A model generated the notes under the pieces. The model was not told the DNA's origin. It ran no database searches and saw only the letters and a list, made by a program, of their open reading frames with translations. 12,453 nt of DNA, taken from Trueperaceae bacterium (GTDB lineage Bacteria > Deinococcota > Deinococci > Deinococcales > Trueperaceae). Location: contig SLSQ01000292.1 of the NCBI GenBank assembly GCA_007130355.1, positions 1 through 12,453 of the forward strand. Direction: 5' to 3'. The position numbers and the translations under genes are program-made. This document shows positions 1 to 7,815 of the stretch, piece after piece (position 1 is the first letter of the stretch; each line of letters opens with the position of its first letter).

Positions 1-864
1 CCGCCCGAGTCGATCGAGCTTCCGCCGATCGAGGCCCCGGACGACCCTGCCTTGCCCGAACGGAACCGCGTCCTGCGCCGGATCCTCGACGTCGGCTCCG
101 CCGGCGAGGAGGAACGCCGACGTCTGGCCGCCGTCTACCAGGCGATGGTGCGGTTCGTCGACCACGGCGTCGGCCGGATCCTCGACGCCCTCGACCGCAC
201 CGGCCTGCGCAAGGATACGATCGTCGTGTTCACCTCCGACCACGGCGACTTCGCCGGCGAGCACGGCATGACCCGCAAGGGCGGCGTGTTCTACGACTGC
301 CTGATCCGCGTGCCGCTGATCGTGTCGTGGCCCGGACGCGTTCCGGAGGGCGCGCGCGAGCCGTCGCCGGTGAACCTGGTCGACCTGACGCCGACGCTGC
401 TGCGGCTGCAGGGTCTGCCGGTCCCGGCCGGAATGCAGGGCCAGCCGCTCCCCACCGTCACCGACGCGCCCCCGCGCGAGGCGACGGTGTCCGAGTACGG
501 CGCCGGCGGCCCGCCGTGCACCCTCGCGGACCTGGACCGGCTGCCCGCAGCGCACGGGCTGGAGGCGTCGAAGGCGACGCTGCGCTGGCGCGAGGCGGAG
601 GGGCGCCGCAAGGCGGTCCGTACCCGCCGCTACACCTACGTCACCGACCCGATGGGCGACCTGGACGAACTGTACGACCACGAGACCGATCCCCACGAAC
701 TCCGCAACCTGGCGCGCGATCCCGCCCACGCCGATGCGGTCCGGACGATGCGCGAGCACCTGCTCGCCTGGTCGCTCCGCACCGAGGACGCGGTCCCCGT
801 TCCCCTGCCCGAAGCGGCGCCCGACCTGGGCGCGTTCGGGAGCGAAGGAGGCAGCAGCGCATGA
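1..864 (+). CDS. Type I sulfatase, C-terminal part (5' end outside window)
   Basis: This is the C-terminal part of an alkaline-phosphatase-fold sulfatase, which hydrolyses sulfate esters of sugars. The frame is open from base 1, so the start and the formylglycine motif (CxPxR) lie upstream of the window. TTG at 52 lies in frame but need not be the start. Visible family marks are the metal-binding FTSDHGD block (about 229-249), followed by GEHG, a conserved Lys (RKGG), the IRVPLIVSWPG strand, VDLTPTLLRLQG, and the closing DELYDHETDPHELRNL segment near the C-terminus. The final TGA (862-864) overlaps the ATG of the cupin by four bases, so the two are probably co-translated. The same DELYD-ETDPHE ending occurs in the second sulfatase (3864-5312), so the locus holds two paralogues. 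The specific sulfated substrate cannot be read from the sequence. Confidence 0.93.
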   Translation, partial: PPESIELPPIEAPDDPALPERNRVLRRILDVGSAGEEERRRLAAVYQAMVRFVDHGVGRILDALDRTGLRKDTIVVFTSDHGDFAGEHGMTRKGGVFYDCLIRVPLIVSWPGRVPEGAREPSPVNLVDLTPTLLRLQGLPVPAGMQGQPLPTVTDAPPREATVSEYGAGGPPCTLADLDRLPAAHGLEASKATLRWREAEGRRKAVRTRRYTYVTDPMGDLDELYDHETDPHELRNLARDPAHADAVRTMREHLLAWSLRTEDAVPVPLPEAAPDLGAFGSEGGSSA

Positions 865-1301
865 AGTACGTGTTCCGCACCGACGACGACGCCACCGTCC
901 GCTACCGGTTCCCGACCCACGCGAACCACCTGGTGATGGACCGGGCCGAAGCGACCGCCTCCGAATCGTTCGTGACGGTGATGGAACCGGGCGAATCGCC
1001 GCCCCTCCACAAGCACGACGACACCGAGCAGGTGTTCTACGTGCTGACCGGCCGCGGCCGGCTCGAGATCGGACCGGACGCGGAGGACCAGGGCGAGCTG
1101 CGGCCCGGCGACCTGGTCCGCATCCCGCCCGGCACGTGGCACCGCGTTCCGTGCCTCGGCGAGGAACCGATGCGGTACCTGGTGGTCGACTGCTTCCCCG
1201 GCGGCCGGCCGACGCACGAACCGACCTGGGAGTCCCACGTGCGCGTGATCTGCGACGAGAACGGCTGGGACTTCGCGCGGGTCAAGGAGGAGGACGGCTG
1301 A
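861..1301 (+). CDS. Single-domain cupin protein
   Basis: A 146-residue cupin. Motif 1 is HKHDDTEQ with His50, His52 and Glu56, and motif 2 is GDLVRIPPGTWH with His94. All four usual metal ligands are therefore present and a mononuclear metal site is expected. The start is firm: a full AAGGAGG lies at 845-851, nine bases before the ATG, and the ATG overlaps the sulfatase stop. Small cupins beside sugar-catabolism genes can be sugar isomerases, epimerases, dioxygenases or plain binding proteins, and nothing here decides between them. The C-terminal 30 residues (PTHEPTWESHVRVICDENGW) extend past the barrel and are rich in charged and aromatic residues. Its tight coupling to the sulfatase suggests action on the same sugar. 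The specific role is unknown. Confidence 0.9.
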   Translation: MKYVFRTDDDATVRYRFPTHANHLVMDRAEATASESFVTVMEPGESPPLHKHDDTEQVFYVLTGRGRLEIGPDAEDQGELRPGDLVRIPPGTWHRVPCLGEEPMRYLVVDCFPGGRPTHEPTWESHVRVICDENGWDFARVKEEDG

Positions 1302-1361
1302 CGATCGCGGTCCCGCGCCTCGTCCCTCATGGCCCCGAGCCCCCGACTGCCGCCCGTCCCC

Positions 1362-1387
1362 GCGGCCGCGACGACCGTCGCGGCCGC
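1362..1387 (+). terminator. Perfect GC hairpin between cupin and dehydratase genes
   Basis: An 11-base arm GCGGCCGCGAC (1362-1372) and its exact reverse complement GTCGCGGCCGC (1377-1387) enclose a four-base loop GACC. It lies 60 bases after the cupin stop and 49 bases before the dehydratase ATG. No T-run follows, so this is not a classical intrinsic terminator. It may be a U-less terminator, an attenuator, or an mRNA stabiliser separating sulfatase-cupin from dehydratase-transporter-sulfatase. The rest of the 135-base gap (1302-1436) holds only the ribosome site GAGGA (1423-1427); I see no clear promoter. Confidence 0.45.
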
Positions 1388-1436
1388 TCCGCGCACGCCC
1401 GCAGCGTGTACGTCCGCACCGTGAGGACCGAACCCC

Positions 1437-2549
1437 ATGCGCATCGAATCCGTCGAACCGTTCCTGCTGCACGTCCCCGTCACGAGCGGCGGCATCGCCG
1501 ACGGCGCCCACGCCCTCGAGAAGTGGGGCGCGCCCGGCGTTCGGATCACGACCGCCTGCGGCCGGGTCGGGACCGGCTACACCGGCACCCACGCCCATCT
1601 GCCGACCGACCGGGCGATCGCCCTGCTGATCGCCGAGGCGTACGGACCGCTCCTGATCGGTCGTGACCCACGCGAGGTCCGCGCGCTCTGGAGCGATCTG
1701 GCCCACCACCCGCCGATCCGCTGGGTCGGCCGGGCCGGACTCACGCACCTGGCGCTCGCCGCGATCGACGTGGCGCTCTGGGACCTGAAGGCGCAGGAGG
1801 CGGACCAGCCGCTCTGGCGGCTGCTGGGCGGCGCGGCGGACACGCGGCTCGAGGCGTACGACACCGACGGCGGCTGGCTCGACCGCGACGACGCCCGGCT
1901 GGTCGACGAGGCGCGCCTCCGCACCGACCAGGGCTACCGTTCCGTCAAGATCAAGGTCGGCAGCGAGGAGCCGGCCCGCGACCTCCGCCGCGTCGAGGCG
2001 GTGCGCGAGGCCCTGCCCGACGGCGCCCGGCTCATGGTCGACGCGAACGGGTCGTGGGACCGCGCTCGCGCGCTCGAGGTCGGCCGGCGCCTCGCCGAAT
2101 TCGACGTGACCTGGATCGAGGAACCGATCGCGTTCGACGACCTGCCCGGGCACGTCGCCCTGGCGCGCGCGCTGAGCACGCCGATCGCCCTGGGCGAACA
2201 GCTCTACACCACCGACGCGTTCCGCGACTTCATCGCCGCCGACGCCGTCCACTACGTGCAGGCCGATGCCGTGCGCCTGGCCGGCGTCACCGAATGGTGG
2301 ACGGTCGCCGATCTGGCGCACGCGCACGGCAAGCCGGTGGTGCCCCACATCGGCGACATGATGCAGGTGCACCTGCACCTCGCCTGGGCCCACCCCGCCT
2401 GCACCCTGCTCGAGCACATCCCGTGGATGCGGTCCTGCTTCGTCGAGCCGGCCACCGTCCAGGACGGTCGCTTCGTCCGGCCGGAACGTCCCGGCGCCGG
2501 CACCGCCCTGCGGGACGAAGCGCTGGAACGGTGGGGCGTGCGTGTCTGA
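1437..2549 (+). CDS. Enolase-superfamily acid-sugar dehydratase (mandelate racemase subgroup)
   Basis: A 370-residue, full-length member of the mandelate racemase/muconate lactonizing group, which abstracts a proton alpha to a carboxylate and usually dehydrates an aldonate or aldarate to a 2-keto-3-deoxy acid. The N-terminal capping domain covers about 1-125. The barrel carries KIK (Lys171, Lys173), the metal ligands Asp202 (MVDANGSW), Glu228 (WIEEP) and Glu254 (LGEQ), and an Asp277-His304 dyad (VQADAVRLAGVTEW, VVPHIGD). Glu326 in LLEH probably closes the site. All catalytic groups are therefore present. The start is supported by GAGGA nine bases upstream. Its last eight bases overlap the transporter start. 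The substrate (mannonate, gluconate, galactonate, fuconate, an aldarate) cannot be decided by eye. Neighbouring uronate-type oxidoreductases make a hexuronate-derived acid likely. Confidence 0.9.
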   Translation: MRIESVEPFLLHVPVTSGGIADGAHALEKWGAPGVRITTACGRVGTGYTGTHAHLPTDRAIALLIAEAYGPLLIGRDPREVRALWSDLAHHPPIRWVGRAGLTHLALAAIDVALWDLKAQEADQPLWRLLGGAADTRLEAYDTDGGWLDRDDARLVDEARLRTDQGYRSVKIKVGSEEPARDLRRVEAVREALPDGARLMVDANGSWDRARALEVGRRLAEFDVTWIEEPIAFDDLPGHVALARALSTPIALGEQLYTTDAFRDFIAADAVHYVQADAVRLAGVTEWWTVADLAHAHGKPVVPHIGDMMQVHLHLAWAHPACTLLEHIPWMRSCFVEPATVQDGRFVRPERPGAGTALRDEALERWGVRV

Positions 2550-3867
2550 CGTGCCCGAGGGGCCGCTCCACACCCGCGACGTGGTGCGCACCTGGTGGCC
2601 GCTGGCCGCCGGCTGGTTCTTCATGACGATCGAACAGGTGCTGGTCACCGCCGTGGTGGCCCGCCTGGTCGCGCCCGAGATCCAGCTGGCCGCCTGGGGC
2701 GTCGCCTTCGCCATCTCGACGCTGATCCAATCGCCGTCGACGGTGTTGCTGCCGACCTCGACCGCGCTCGCTCGGGACGGCGCCACCTACCGGCGCCTGG
2801 TGCGGTACGCCACCTGGGTGCTCGCGGCGCTGGTGACGCTGCACGCGGCGATCGCGCTCACGCCCGCCTACGACCTGATCGTGCGTCAGTGGATGGGCGT
2901 GCCGCCCGAGGTGGCCGATGCCGCCCGGATCACGCTCCTGATCATGACCCCTTGGTCGCTCGGGACCGGCTACCGCCGCTTCCTGCAGGGCGTCATGATC
3001 CGCTTCGGACGGTCGCGGATCGTGATCTTCGGGACGTTCGTGCGGCTTGGCGTCGCCGGCGCGGTGCTGGCGCTCGGCGCCTGGAGCGGCCTGCTGCCCG
3101 GCGCGCAACTGGCGGCGACCGCGATCATCCTGGGCGTGCTGAGCGAGATGGGGTACACGCGGGTGCGGGCGATGGCCACGGTCCGCAAGCACCTGCCGCC
3201 CGGTCCGGAACCGGACGAGCCGCTCACGCCCGGCCGCTTCCTGCGGTTCTGGACGCCGCTGGTTTCGCTGGTGCTGCTCACGATGTTCGTCCAGACGCTG
3301 GTGACGGTGGTCCTCGCCCGCATGCCGGAACCGATCGACTCGCTGGCGGTGTGGCCGGTCCTGTTCGGGTTCCTGATGATCCTGCAGAGCCCCGGCTGGG
3401 CGTACACCGAGGTGGTGATCGCGCTGATGCGGCGGCCCGGCGCCGTGCGCGTGCTGCGTCGCTTCACCTGGGGCCTGGTCGCCGTCGTGACCGCGCTCGT
3501 GGTCGCGCTCTCCGCCACGCCCCTCGCGGCGCTCTGGTTCGACGCCGTGGCCGGACTCTCGCCCCGGCTGGCCGAACTGGCGGTCGCCGGCCTCTGGTTG
3601 GCGGTGCTCATGCCCGCCCTGCGCGTGGTGCACAGCTGGTACCAGGGCGCGATCATGTACGGAGAACGGACCCGCGGCATCTTCGAATCGGTGCTGATCT
3701 TCCTGGCCGTCGCCGCCGCCACGTTCGCGTTCGGCATCGCCTGGGGCGGCGTGACCGGCCTGTACGTCGGCGTGATCGGCATGACGCTCGCGATGATCGC
3801 CCAGGCCGCCTGGCTCGCCCACCGCGCCCGCCCCGTCCTGAACGCCCCCGAAGGAGGCACCGCATGA
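2542..3867 (+). CDS. MATE/MOP-superfamily-like membrane transporter, possibly ANKH-like
   Basis: A 441-residue integral membrane protein with about twelve hydrophobic segments (roughly residues 17-40, 48-72, 88-109, 125-140, 158-182, 187-204, 236-258, 266-283, 305-328, 342-362, 380-400, 403-425). The two halves look duplicated. WWPLAAGWFFMTIEQVLVT (18-36) resembles FWTPLVSLVLLTMFVQTLVT (236-255); LIQSPSTVLLPTSTAL (61-76) resembles ILQSPGWAYTEVVIAL (280-295); and FLQGVMIRFGRSRI (147-160) resembles WYQGAIMYGERTRGI (366-380). A 6+6 repeat is the hallmark of the MATE/MOP fold. From memory the sequence recalls bacterial relatives of the pyrophosphate/citrate-linked ANKH protein, but I am unsure. 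The GTG start overlaps the dehydratase stop by eight bases and has only a weak GGTGGGG site, so translation is probably coupled. The stop overlaps the sulfatase ATG. MATE/MOP proteins usually export or flip substrates; the cargo is unknown. Confidence 0.82.
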   Translation: MSDVPEGPLHTRDVVRTWWPLAAGWFFMTIEQVLVTAVVARLVAPEIQLAAWGVAFAISTLIQSPSTVLLPTSTALARDGATYRRLVRYATWVLAALVTLHAAIALTPAYDLIVRQWMGVPPEVADAARITLLIMTPWSLGTGYRRFLQGVMIRFGRSRIVIFGTFVRLGVAGAVLALGAWSGLLPGAQLAATAIILGVLSEMGYTRVRAMATVRKHLPPGPEPDEPLTPGRFLRFWTPLVSLVLLTMFVQTLVTVVLARMPEPIDSLAVWPVLFGFLMILQSPGWAYTEVVIALMRRPGAVRVLRRFTWGLVAVVTALVVALSATPLAALWFDAVAGLSPRLAELAVAGLWLAVLMPALRVVHSWYQGAIMYGERTRGIFESVLIFLAVAAATFAFGIAWGGVTGLYVGVIGMTLAMIAQAAWLAHRARPVLNAPEGGTA

Positions 3868-5312
3868 ACGACGCTCACGTAGATCGGGCGGCACGCACCC
3901 CGAACCTGCTGTTGATCCTCACCGATCAGCAGCGGGCCGACACCGTGACGCCCGGCGGCCCCTGCCCGACCCCGCACCTGCAGGCGCTCGCCCGGGAGGG
4001 CGCGTCCTTTCGCCGCGCCTACGCCCCGAACCCGATCTGTTCGCCCACCCGCGCCAGCCTCTTCACCGGTCTGCGGCCGCACGCGCACGGCATGGTCGAC
4101 GTGACGCACGCGGTGCCGCCCGAACGGTCCGAACTCAAGTCCGACCTGCCGTTCTGGACGCGGACGGTGCGCGATGCGGGCTACCGGACCGGTTACTTCG
4201 GCAAGTGGCACGTCGAGCGCAGCGACCGATTGGAACGGTTCGGGTTCGACGAGTACGAAACCGAACTGCGCCTCACCGGCGTCCAGGACCACGACGCGCC
4301 GCTCGTGCCACGGATCGCGGTCCGGCACGACGGGTACCGGGAGTTCCTGCTGGCCGGCGTGAGCGACGAACCGGCCAGCGGCACGCCCGAGGCGGCTCTG
4401 GTCGACCGTGGGATCGACTTCATCCGCCGCGCCGCTGCCGAGCCGGACCGGCCGTGGATGGCGGTGGTGAGCACCGAGGCGCCGCACGATCCGTACGTGG
4501 CGCCGCGCGAGCTGTTCGACCGGATCGACCTGGGCCGGGTGGAGCTGCCCGTCTCGTACCGCGATCCGCTGGACGCGGCGCCCGAGGTCTACGCCCGCAT
4601 CCGCACCGCCTGGCGCGACCTGAGCGAAGAGGAGGTCCGCACCGCCATCGCCTGCTACCGCGCGCTCTGCGCCGGGCTCGACGATCAGGTCGGCCGGCTC
4701 CTGGCGGCGCTCCGCGACAGCGGCCAGGAGGAGGAGACCCTGGTCGTCTTCGCCTCCGACCACGGCGACTACCTGGGTGCGCACGGCCTGTTCCTCAAGG
4801 GCGCCCCCGCCTACGAGGAGGCGTACCGCGTGCCGTGGATCGTGCGCGGCCCCGGCGTCGCGTCGGGGACGGTCATCGACGAGCCCGTCGGCCTCACCGA
4901 CCTCGGACCGACCGTGCTGCGGCTGCTGCTCGACCGCGATCATCCCAGCCACGGGCGCGACCTGACGCCGCGGTTGCGCGGCGACCGCCTCGACGATCCG
5001 GAGGCGACCGCCTTCGCCGAGTTCCACGGCCAGCGCTTCGGCTACACGCAGCGCATCGTCTGGCACGGGCGCTTCAAGTACGTGTTCAACGGCTTCGCCC
5101 GCGACGAACTGTACGACCTCGAGACCGACCCGCACGAGTTCGCCAACCTCGCCGACGATCCGGACCACGCCCCCGTGCTCCGCGACCTGGCGCAGCGGAT
5201 GTGGCGGCACGCCCACGAGACCGGCGACGATACGCTCACCGGCGCCCAGTACGGCATGTTCCGCTTCGCACCGGTCGGTCCGGAGGCCGGAGCGCCCGAG
5301 CGGCGGCCGTGA
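3864..5312 (+). CDS. Type I formylglycine-dependent sulfatase
   Basis: A complete 482-residue sulfatase that should hydrolyse sulfate esters of a carbohydrate. The formylglycine motif is CSPTR at 59-63, the Cys-type site needing a maturase, continuing as ASLFTG. Other active-site marks are Asp21-Gln22 (LTDQQRADT), GKWH with Lys114 and His116, APHDPY with His208, FASDHGDYLGAHG with Asp299 and His300, and Lys312. The end segment DELYDLETDPHEFANL is typical of the family. I see no signal peptide or lipobox in the first 20 residues (MNDAHVDRAARTPNLLLILT is simply the first strand), so the enzyme is predicted cytoplasmic. That would mean it acts on imported oligosaccharides or monosaccharides. AAGGAGG at 3851-3857 and the ATGA overlap with the transporter fix the start. 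The longer in-frame reading back to 2595 overlaps the transporter and is not used. Confidence 0.95.
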   Translation: MNDAHVDRAARTPNLLLILTDQQRADTVTPGGPCPTPHLQALAREGASFRRAYAPNPICSPTRASLFTGLRPHAHGMVDVTHAVPPERSELKSDLPFWTRTVRDAGYRTGYFGKWHVERSDRLERFGFDEYETELRLTGVQDHDAPLVPRIAVRHDGYREFLLAGVSDEPASGTPEAALVDRGIDFIRRAAAEPDRPWMAVVSTEAPHDPYVAPRELFDRIDLGRVELPVSYRDPLDAAPEVYARIRTAWRDLSEEEVRTAIACYRALCAGLDDQVGRLLAALRDSGQEEETLVVFASDHGDYLGAHGLFLKGAPAYEEAYRVPWIVRGPGVASGTVIDEPVGLTDLGPTVLRLLLDRDHPSHGRDLTPRLRGDRLDDPEATAFAEFHGQRFGYTQRIVWHGRFKYVFNGFARDELYDLETDPHEFANLADDPDHAPVLRDLAQRMWRHAHETGDDTLTGAQYGMFRFAPVGPEAGAPERRP

Positions 5313-5317
5313 GCCGC

Positions 5318-5374
5318 ACCGTCCGCGCCGGACCGTCCGCCCCGAACCGTCCGCCCCCGGACCGCCCGATCCGA
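5318..5374 (+). repeat. Four short tandem units in the gap before the SDR gene
   Basis: ACCGTCCGC begins at 5318, 5332 and 5346, exactly 14 bases apart, and a decayed unit ACCGCCCGATCC begins at 5361. Units run 14, 14, 15 and about 14 bases, with variable CG-rich spacers. They fill much of the 121-base gap (5313-5433) between the sulfatase and the SDR. The rest of the gap holds the ribosome site AAAGGA (5421-5426) and no promoter I can recognise. The array may be slippage noise in GC-rich DNA or a phased protein-binding site. Confidence 0.55.
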
Positions 5375-5433
5375 GCCGGCAGAACGTTCCCGCCGCCACC
5401 GGGCCCTCCGCCCCAACCCGAAAGGACCCCCGC

Positions 5434-6294
5434 ATGAGCCAGAACCCGACGCACGACGCCGCGCACGACGCCGCCCGCTTCCGCCCCGACTTCCGCCTCG
5501 ACGGCAAGGTGTGCGTCCTGACCGGCGGCACCGGCGTGCTGGGGACGGTGATGGCCCACGGCCTCGCCCAGGCGGGCGCCCGCGTCGCCGTCCTCGGCCG
5601 CCGCGCCGAGAAGGCGGAGGCGGTCGCCGCCTCGGTGCGCGACGGCGGCGGCGAGGCGATGGCGACGCCCGCCGACGTCCTCGACGAGGCGGCGCTGGCC
5701 GAGGTCCGCGAGCGCGTATTGGCCGAGTGGGGCCGGATCGACCTGCTCGTCAACGGAGCGGGCGGGAACCAGCCGGGCGCCACGCTGTCGCCGGAGCAGT
5801 CGCTGCCCGACCTGGAACCCGAGGCGATGCGCGGCGTGATGGACCTGAACTTCTTCGGGACCCTCCTGCCGACGCAGGCGTTCGCGCCGGTCATGATCGA
5901 GCGCGGCGCCGGCGCGATCGTGAACGTCTCCTCGATGGCTTCGCTGCAGGCGGTCACCCGCGTCGCCGGCTACTCGGCCGCCAAGGCGGCGGTCGACAAC
6001 CTGACCCGCTGGCTGGCGACCACCCTCGCCAAGCAGCACGGCGAGGGCCTGCGCGTCAACGCGATCGCGCCCGGCTTCTTCGTTGCGGAACAGAACCGCG
6101 CGCTGCTGCTGAACGAGGACGGCAGCCTCACCGAGCGCGGCCGGCAGATCATCGACGGCACGCCGATGGGCCGCTTCGGCGAGCCGGACGAGCTGCTCGG
6201 CGCCCTGATCTGGCTGCTCAGCGACGCGAGCCGCTTCGTGACCGGGGCCGTCGTCCCGATCGACGGCGGCTTCTCCGTCTACAGCGGCGTCTAG
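5434..6294 (+). CDS. uxuB: SDR oxidoreductase, probable D-mannonate oxidoreductase (fructuronate reductase)
   Basis: A 286-residue classical short-chain dehydrogenase. The cofactor loop is TGGTGVLG (30-37), the structural NAG-type motif appears as NGAG (107-110), and the catalytic residues are Ser167 with Tyr180-x3-Lys184 (GYSAAK). Beyond the generic fold it shows blocks I associate with the SDR-type D-mannonate oxidoreductases of the uxuB/yjmF kind: NGAGGNQPGAT, LNFFGTLLPTQ, APGFFVAEQNRALL, GTPMGRFGEPDEL and the C-terminal FSVYSGV. That enzyme interconverts D-fructuronate and D-mannonate with NAD(H), feeding a mannonate dehydratase in hexuronate breakdown. The start has AAAGGA eight to thirteen bases upstream. 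The gene begins a new block after a repeat-containing gap and is followed 21 bases later by the PHP gene. The SDR call is firm; the substrate rests on motif memory and context. Confidence 0.88.
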   Translation: MSQNPTHDAAHDAARFRPDFRLDGKVCVLTGGTGVLGTVMAHGLAQAGARVAVLGRRAEKAEAVAASVRDGGGEAMATPADVLDEAALAEVRERVLAEWGRIDLLVNGAGGNQPGATLSPEQSLPDLEPEAMRGVMDLNFFGTLLPTQAFAPVMIERGAGAIVNVSSMASLQAVTRVAGYSAAKAAVDNLTRWLATTLAKQHGEGLRVNAIAPGFFVAEQNRALLLNEDGSLTERGRQIIDGTPMGRFGEPDELLGALIWLLSDASRFVTGAVVPIDGGFSVYSGV

Positions 6295-6315
6295 ACCCGC
6301 CGGGAAGGGAGCGTC

Positions 6316-7815
6316 ATGCGTTGGATCTGGGCCGACCTGCACGCCCACTGCGCCGTCAGCTACGGCTTCGGCACCGCCGAGCGCGCGTTGGCGAACGCGG
6401 CCGCGCACCTCGACGCGGTCAGCATCACCGGGCACGCCTTCTGGCCGGACATCCCGACCGACCTGGAGGGGAACGACGGGACCATGCTGAAGCACTTCGG
6501 CGGATTCGAGAAGAACCGCCGCTTCTGGCCGCACCTGACGCGCACCGTGAACGCCGCGAACGTCGACGGCCGCTTCACGACCCTGCCGAGCTACGAGTGG
6601 CACTCGATGCGCTACGGCGACCACAACGCCTACGCCGCCAGCGACGCCCTGCCGCTGCTGGACGCGGACACGCCCGCCGCGCTGGAGCGGCGCCTGCGGG
6701 AGGCGGGCGTCGATCCGCTGGTGATGCCGCACCACATCGGCTACGCCACCGGCTGGCGCGGCATCGACTGGGACTCGTTCGATCCGGATCGCTCGCCGGT
6801 CCTCGAGATCTTCTCGAGCCACGGCTCCTCCGAAGCGGACGACGCACCGCGTCCGTACGGCGAGAACATGGGCTTTCGTCAGGGCGCCTCGACCGCCCGC
6901 GACGGACTGGTCGCCGGCCACCGCTTCGGCTTCCAGGCGGGCACCGACACGCACGACGGCTACCCGGGGCACTACGGGCACGGCCGCACCGGCCTGTGGG
7001 TGCGCGAAGCGACGCGCGAGGGGATCGTCGAGGCGCTGCGCGCCCGCCGCACGATCGCTTCGACCGGACCGCACGTCGGGATCGACCTGGACCTGGACGG
7101 CGCCGGGCTCGGTCAGGCGGTGACGCGGCGCGACGCGATGGAGCTGCGCGCCGCCGTGCGCGGGACGGACGCGATCGTGCGCTGGGACCTGATCGTGGGC
7201 GACCGCAGCGGCTGGACGGTACGGCCGCTGCCGTTGCCGGAGCGGAGCTCGGCGTTCGTGCCCGGCCGGCACGCGGTCCGGATCGAGACCGGCTGGGGAC
7301 GCCACGGCACGATCTCCCGTTGGAGCGTCCGTGCCCGCGTCCACGGCGGACGGATCGAGGCCGCCACCCCGTACTTCCGCTACGCCGGGCACGGCAACGC
7401 CGATGCCGAACCGACCGAGGCGGTCGAGCGCGTGGACGAGGAGGGGGTCGCGTGGCGGGCGCACGCGCACTCGGTGCCGTCGGGCGACCGGGGCGGCACG
7501 CACCACGAGGCGGGCGGACCGCAGACGATGCACCTGATCGTGGACGGCGACGAAGGCACCGATTTCGAGGTCGAGAGCGAGGCCGGCCGGATGCGCGTCG
7601 GCCTGCCCGAACTGGCGCGCCGCAGCGTCGGACGGTTCGCGGGCGGCCTGTCGGCGCCGGCCCTGGTGGTCTCGCGCGCCGCGCCGGAACGGGAGTGGAC
7701 GCTCGAGCACGCCGGCGCCTTCGCCCCGCCCGCGGGCGAGGGCGGCTTCCTCTACCTGCGGGTGGTGCAGGCCGACGGGCAGGCGGCGTGGGCGAGCCCG
7801 ATCTTCCTGGACTGA
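6316..7815 (+). CDS. PHP-type metallohydrolase, DUF3604/CehA-like
   Basis: A 499-residue protein with a PHP-type polynuclear metal site at the N-terminus: DLHAH (Asp7, His9, His11), ITGH (His40), Glu94/His96 in SYEWH, VMPHHIGY (His139, His140) and GTDTHDGYPG (Asp211, His213). The IFSSHGSSE segment (165-173) is another conserved block of this kind. Residues from about 260 on form a second, beta-rich region (VRIETGWGRHGTISRW and so on, ending in FLYLRVVQADGQAAWASPIFLD), like the C-terminal parts of DUF3604-type proteins. I see no signal peptide. The reaction is unknown; characterised relatives hydrolyse esters or phosphoesters. GGAAGGGAG (6303-6311) precedes the ATG. Placed between a uronate-type SDR and a deacetylase-like gene, it may remove a substituent or open a lactone in the same sugar pathway, which is inference only. 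Confidence 0.85.
   Translation: MRWIWADLHAHCAVSYGFGTAERALANAAAHLDAVSITGHAFWPDIPTDLEGNDGTMLKHFGGFEKNRRFWPHLTRTVNAANVDGRFTTLPSYEWHSMRYGDHNAYAASDALPLLDADTPAALERRLREAGVDPLVMPHHIGYATGWRGIDWDSFDPDRSPVLEIFSSHGSSEADDAPRPYGENMGFRQGASTARDGLVAGHRFGFQAGTDTHDGYPGHYGHGRTGLWVREATREGIVEALRARRTIASTGPHVGIDLDLDGAGLGQAVTRRDAMELRAAVRGTDAIVRWDLIVGDRSGWTVRPLPLPERSSAFVPGRHAVRIETGWGRHGTISRWSVRARVHGGRIEAATPYFRYAGHGNADAEPTEAVERVDEEGVAWRAHAHSVPSGDRGGTHHEAGGPQTMHLIVDGDEGTDFEVESEAGRMRVGLPELARRSVGRFAGGLSAPALVVSRAAPEREWTLEHAGAFAPPAGEGGFLYLRVVQADGQAAWASPIFLD

Noticed and set aside
2595..3863. N-terminal extension of the sulfatase back to 2595
   Set aside because: The region is the transporter gene in another frame. The sulfatase has a full ribosome site and ATG at 3864, and its fold starts there.
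5318..5374. CRISPR-like array
   Set aside because: Units are only 14-15 bases with no unique spacers of normal length and no cas genes nearby.
2970..5957. Very long open frame on the minus strand (also similar frames at 636-2786, 5236-7845 and 2287-3894)
   Set aside because: It lies antisense to genes with clear family motifs, has an Arg/Ala/Gly/Pro-rich composition without domains, and is the usual by-product of GC-rich codon use.
5511..7787. Large N-terminal extension of the NodB-like protein on the plus strand
   Set aside because: It runs out of frame through the SDR and PHP genes and is low-complexity Arg/Pro/Gly sequence. The recognisable protein starts near 7788.
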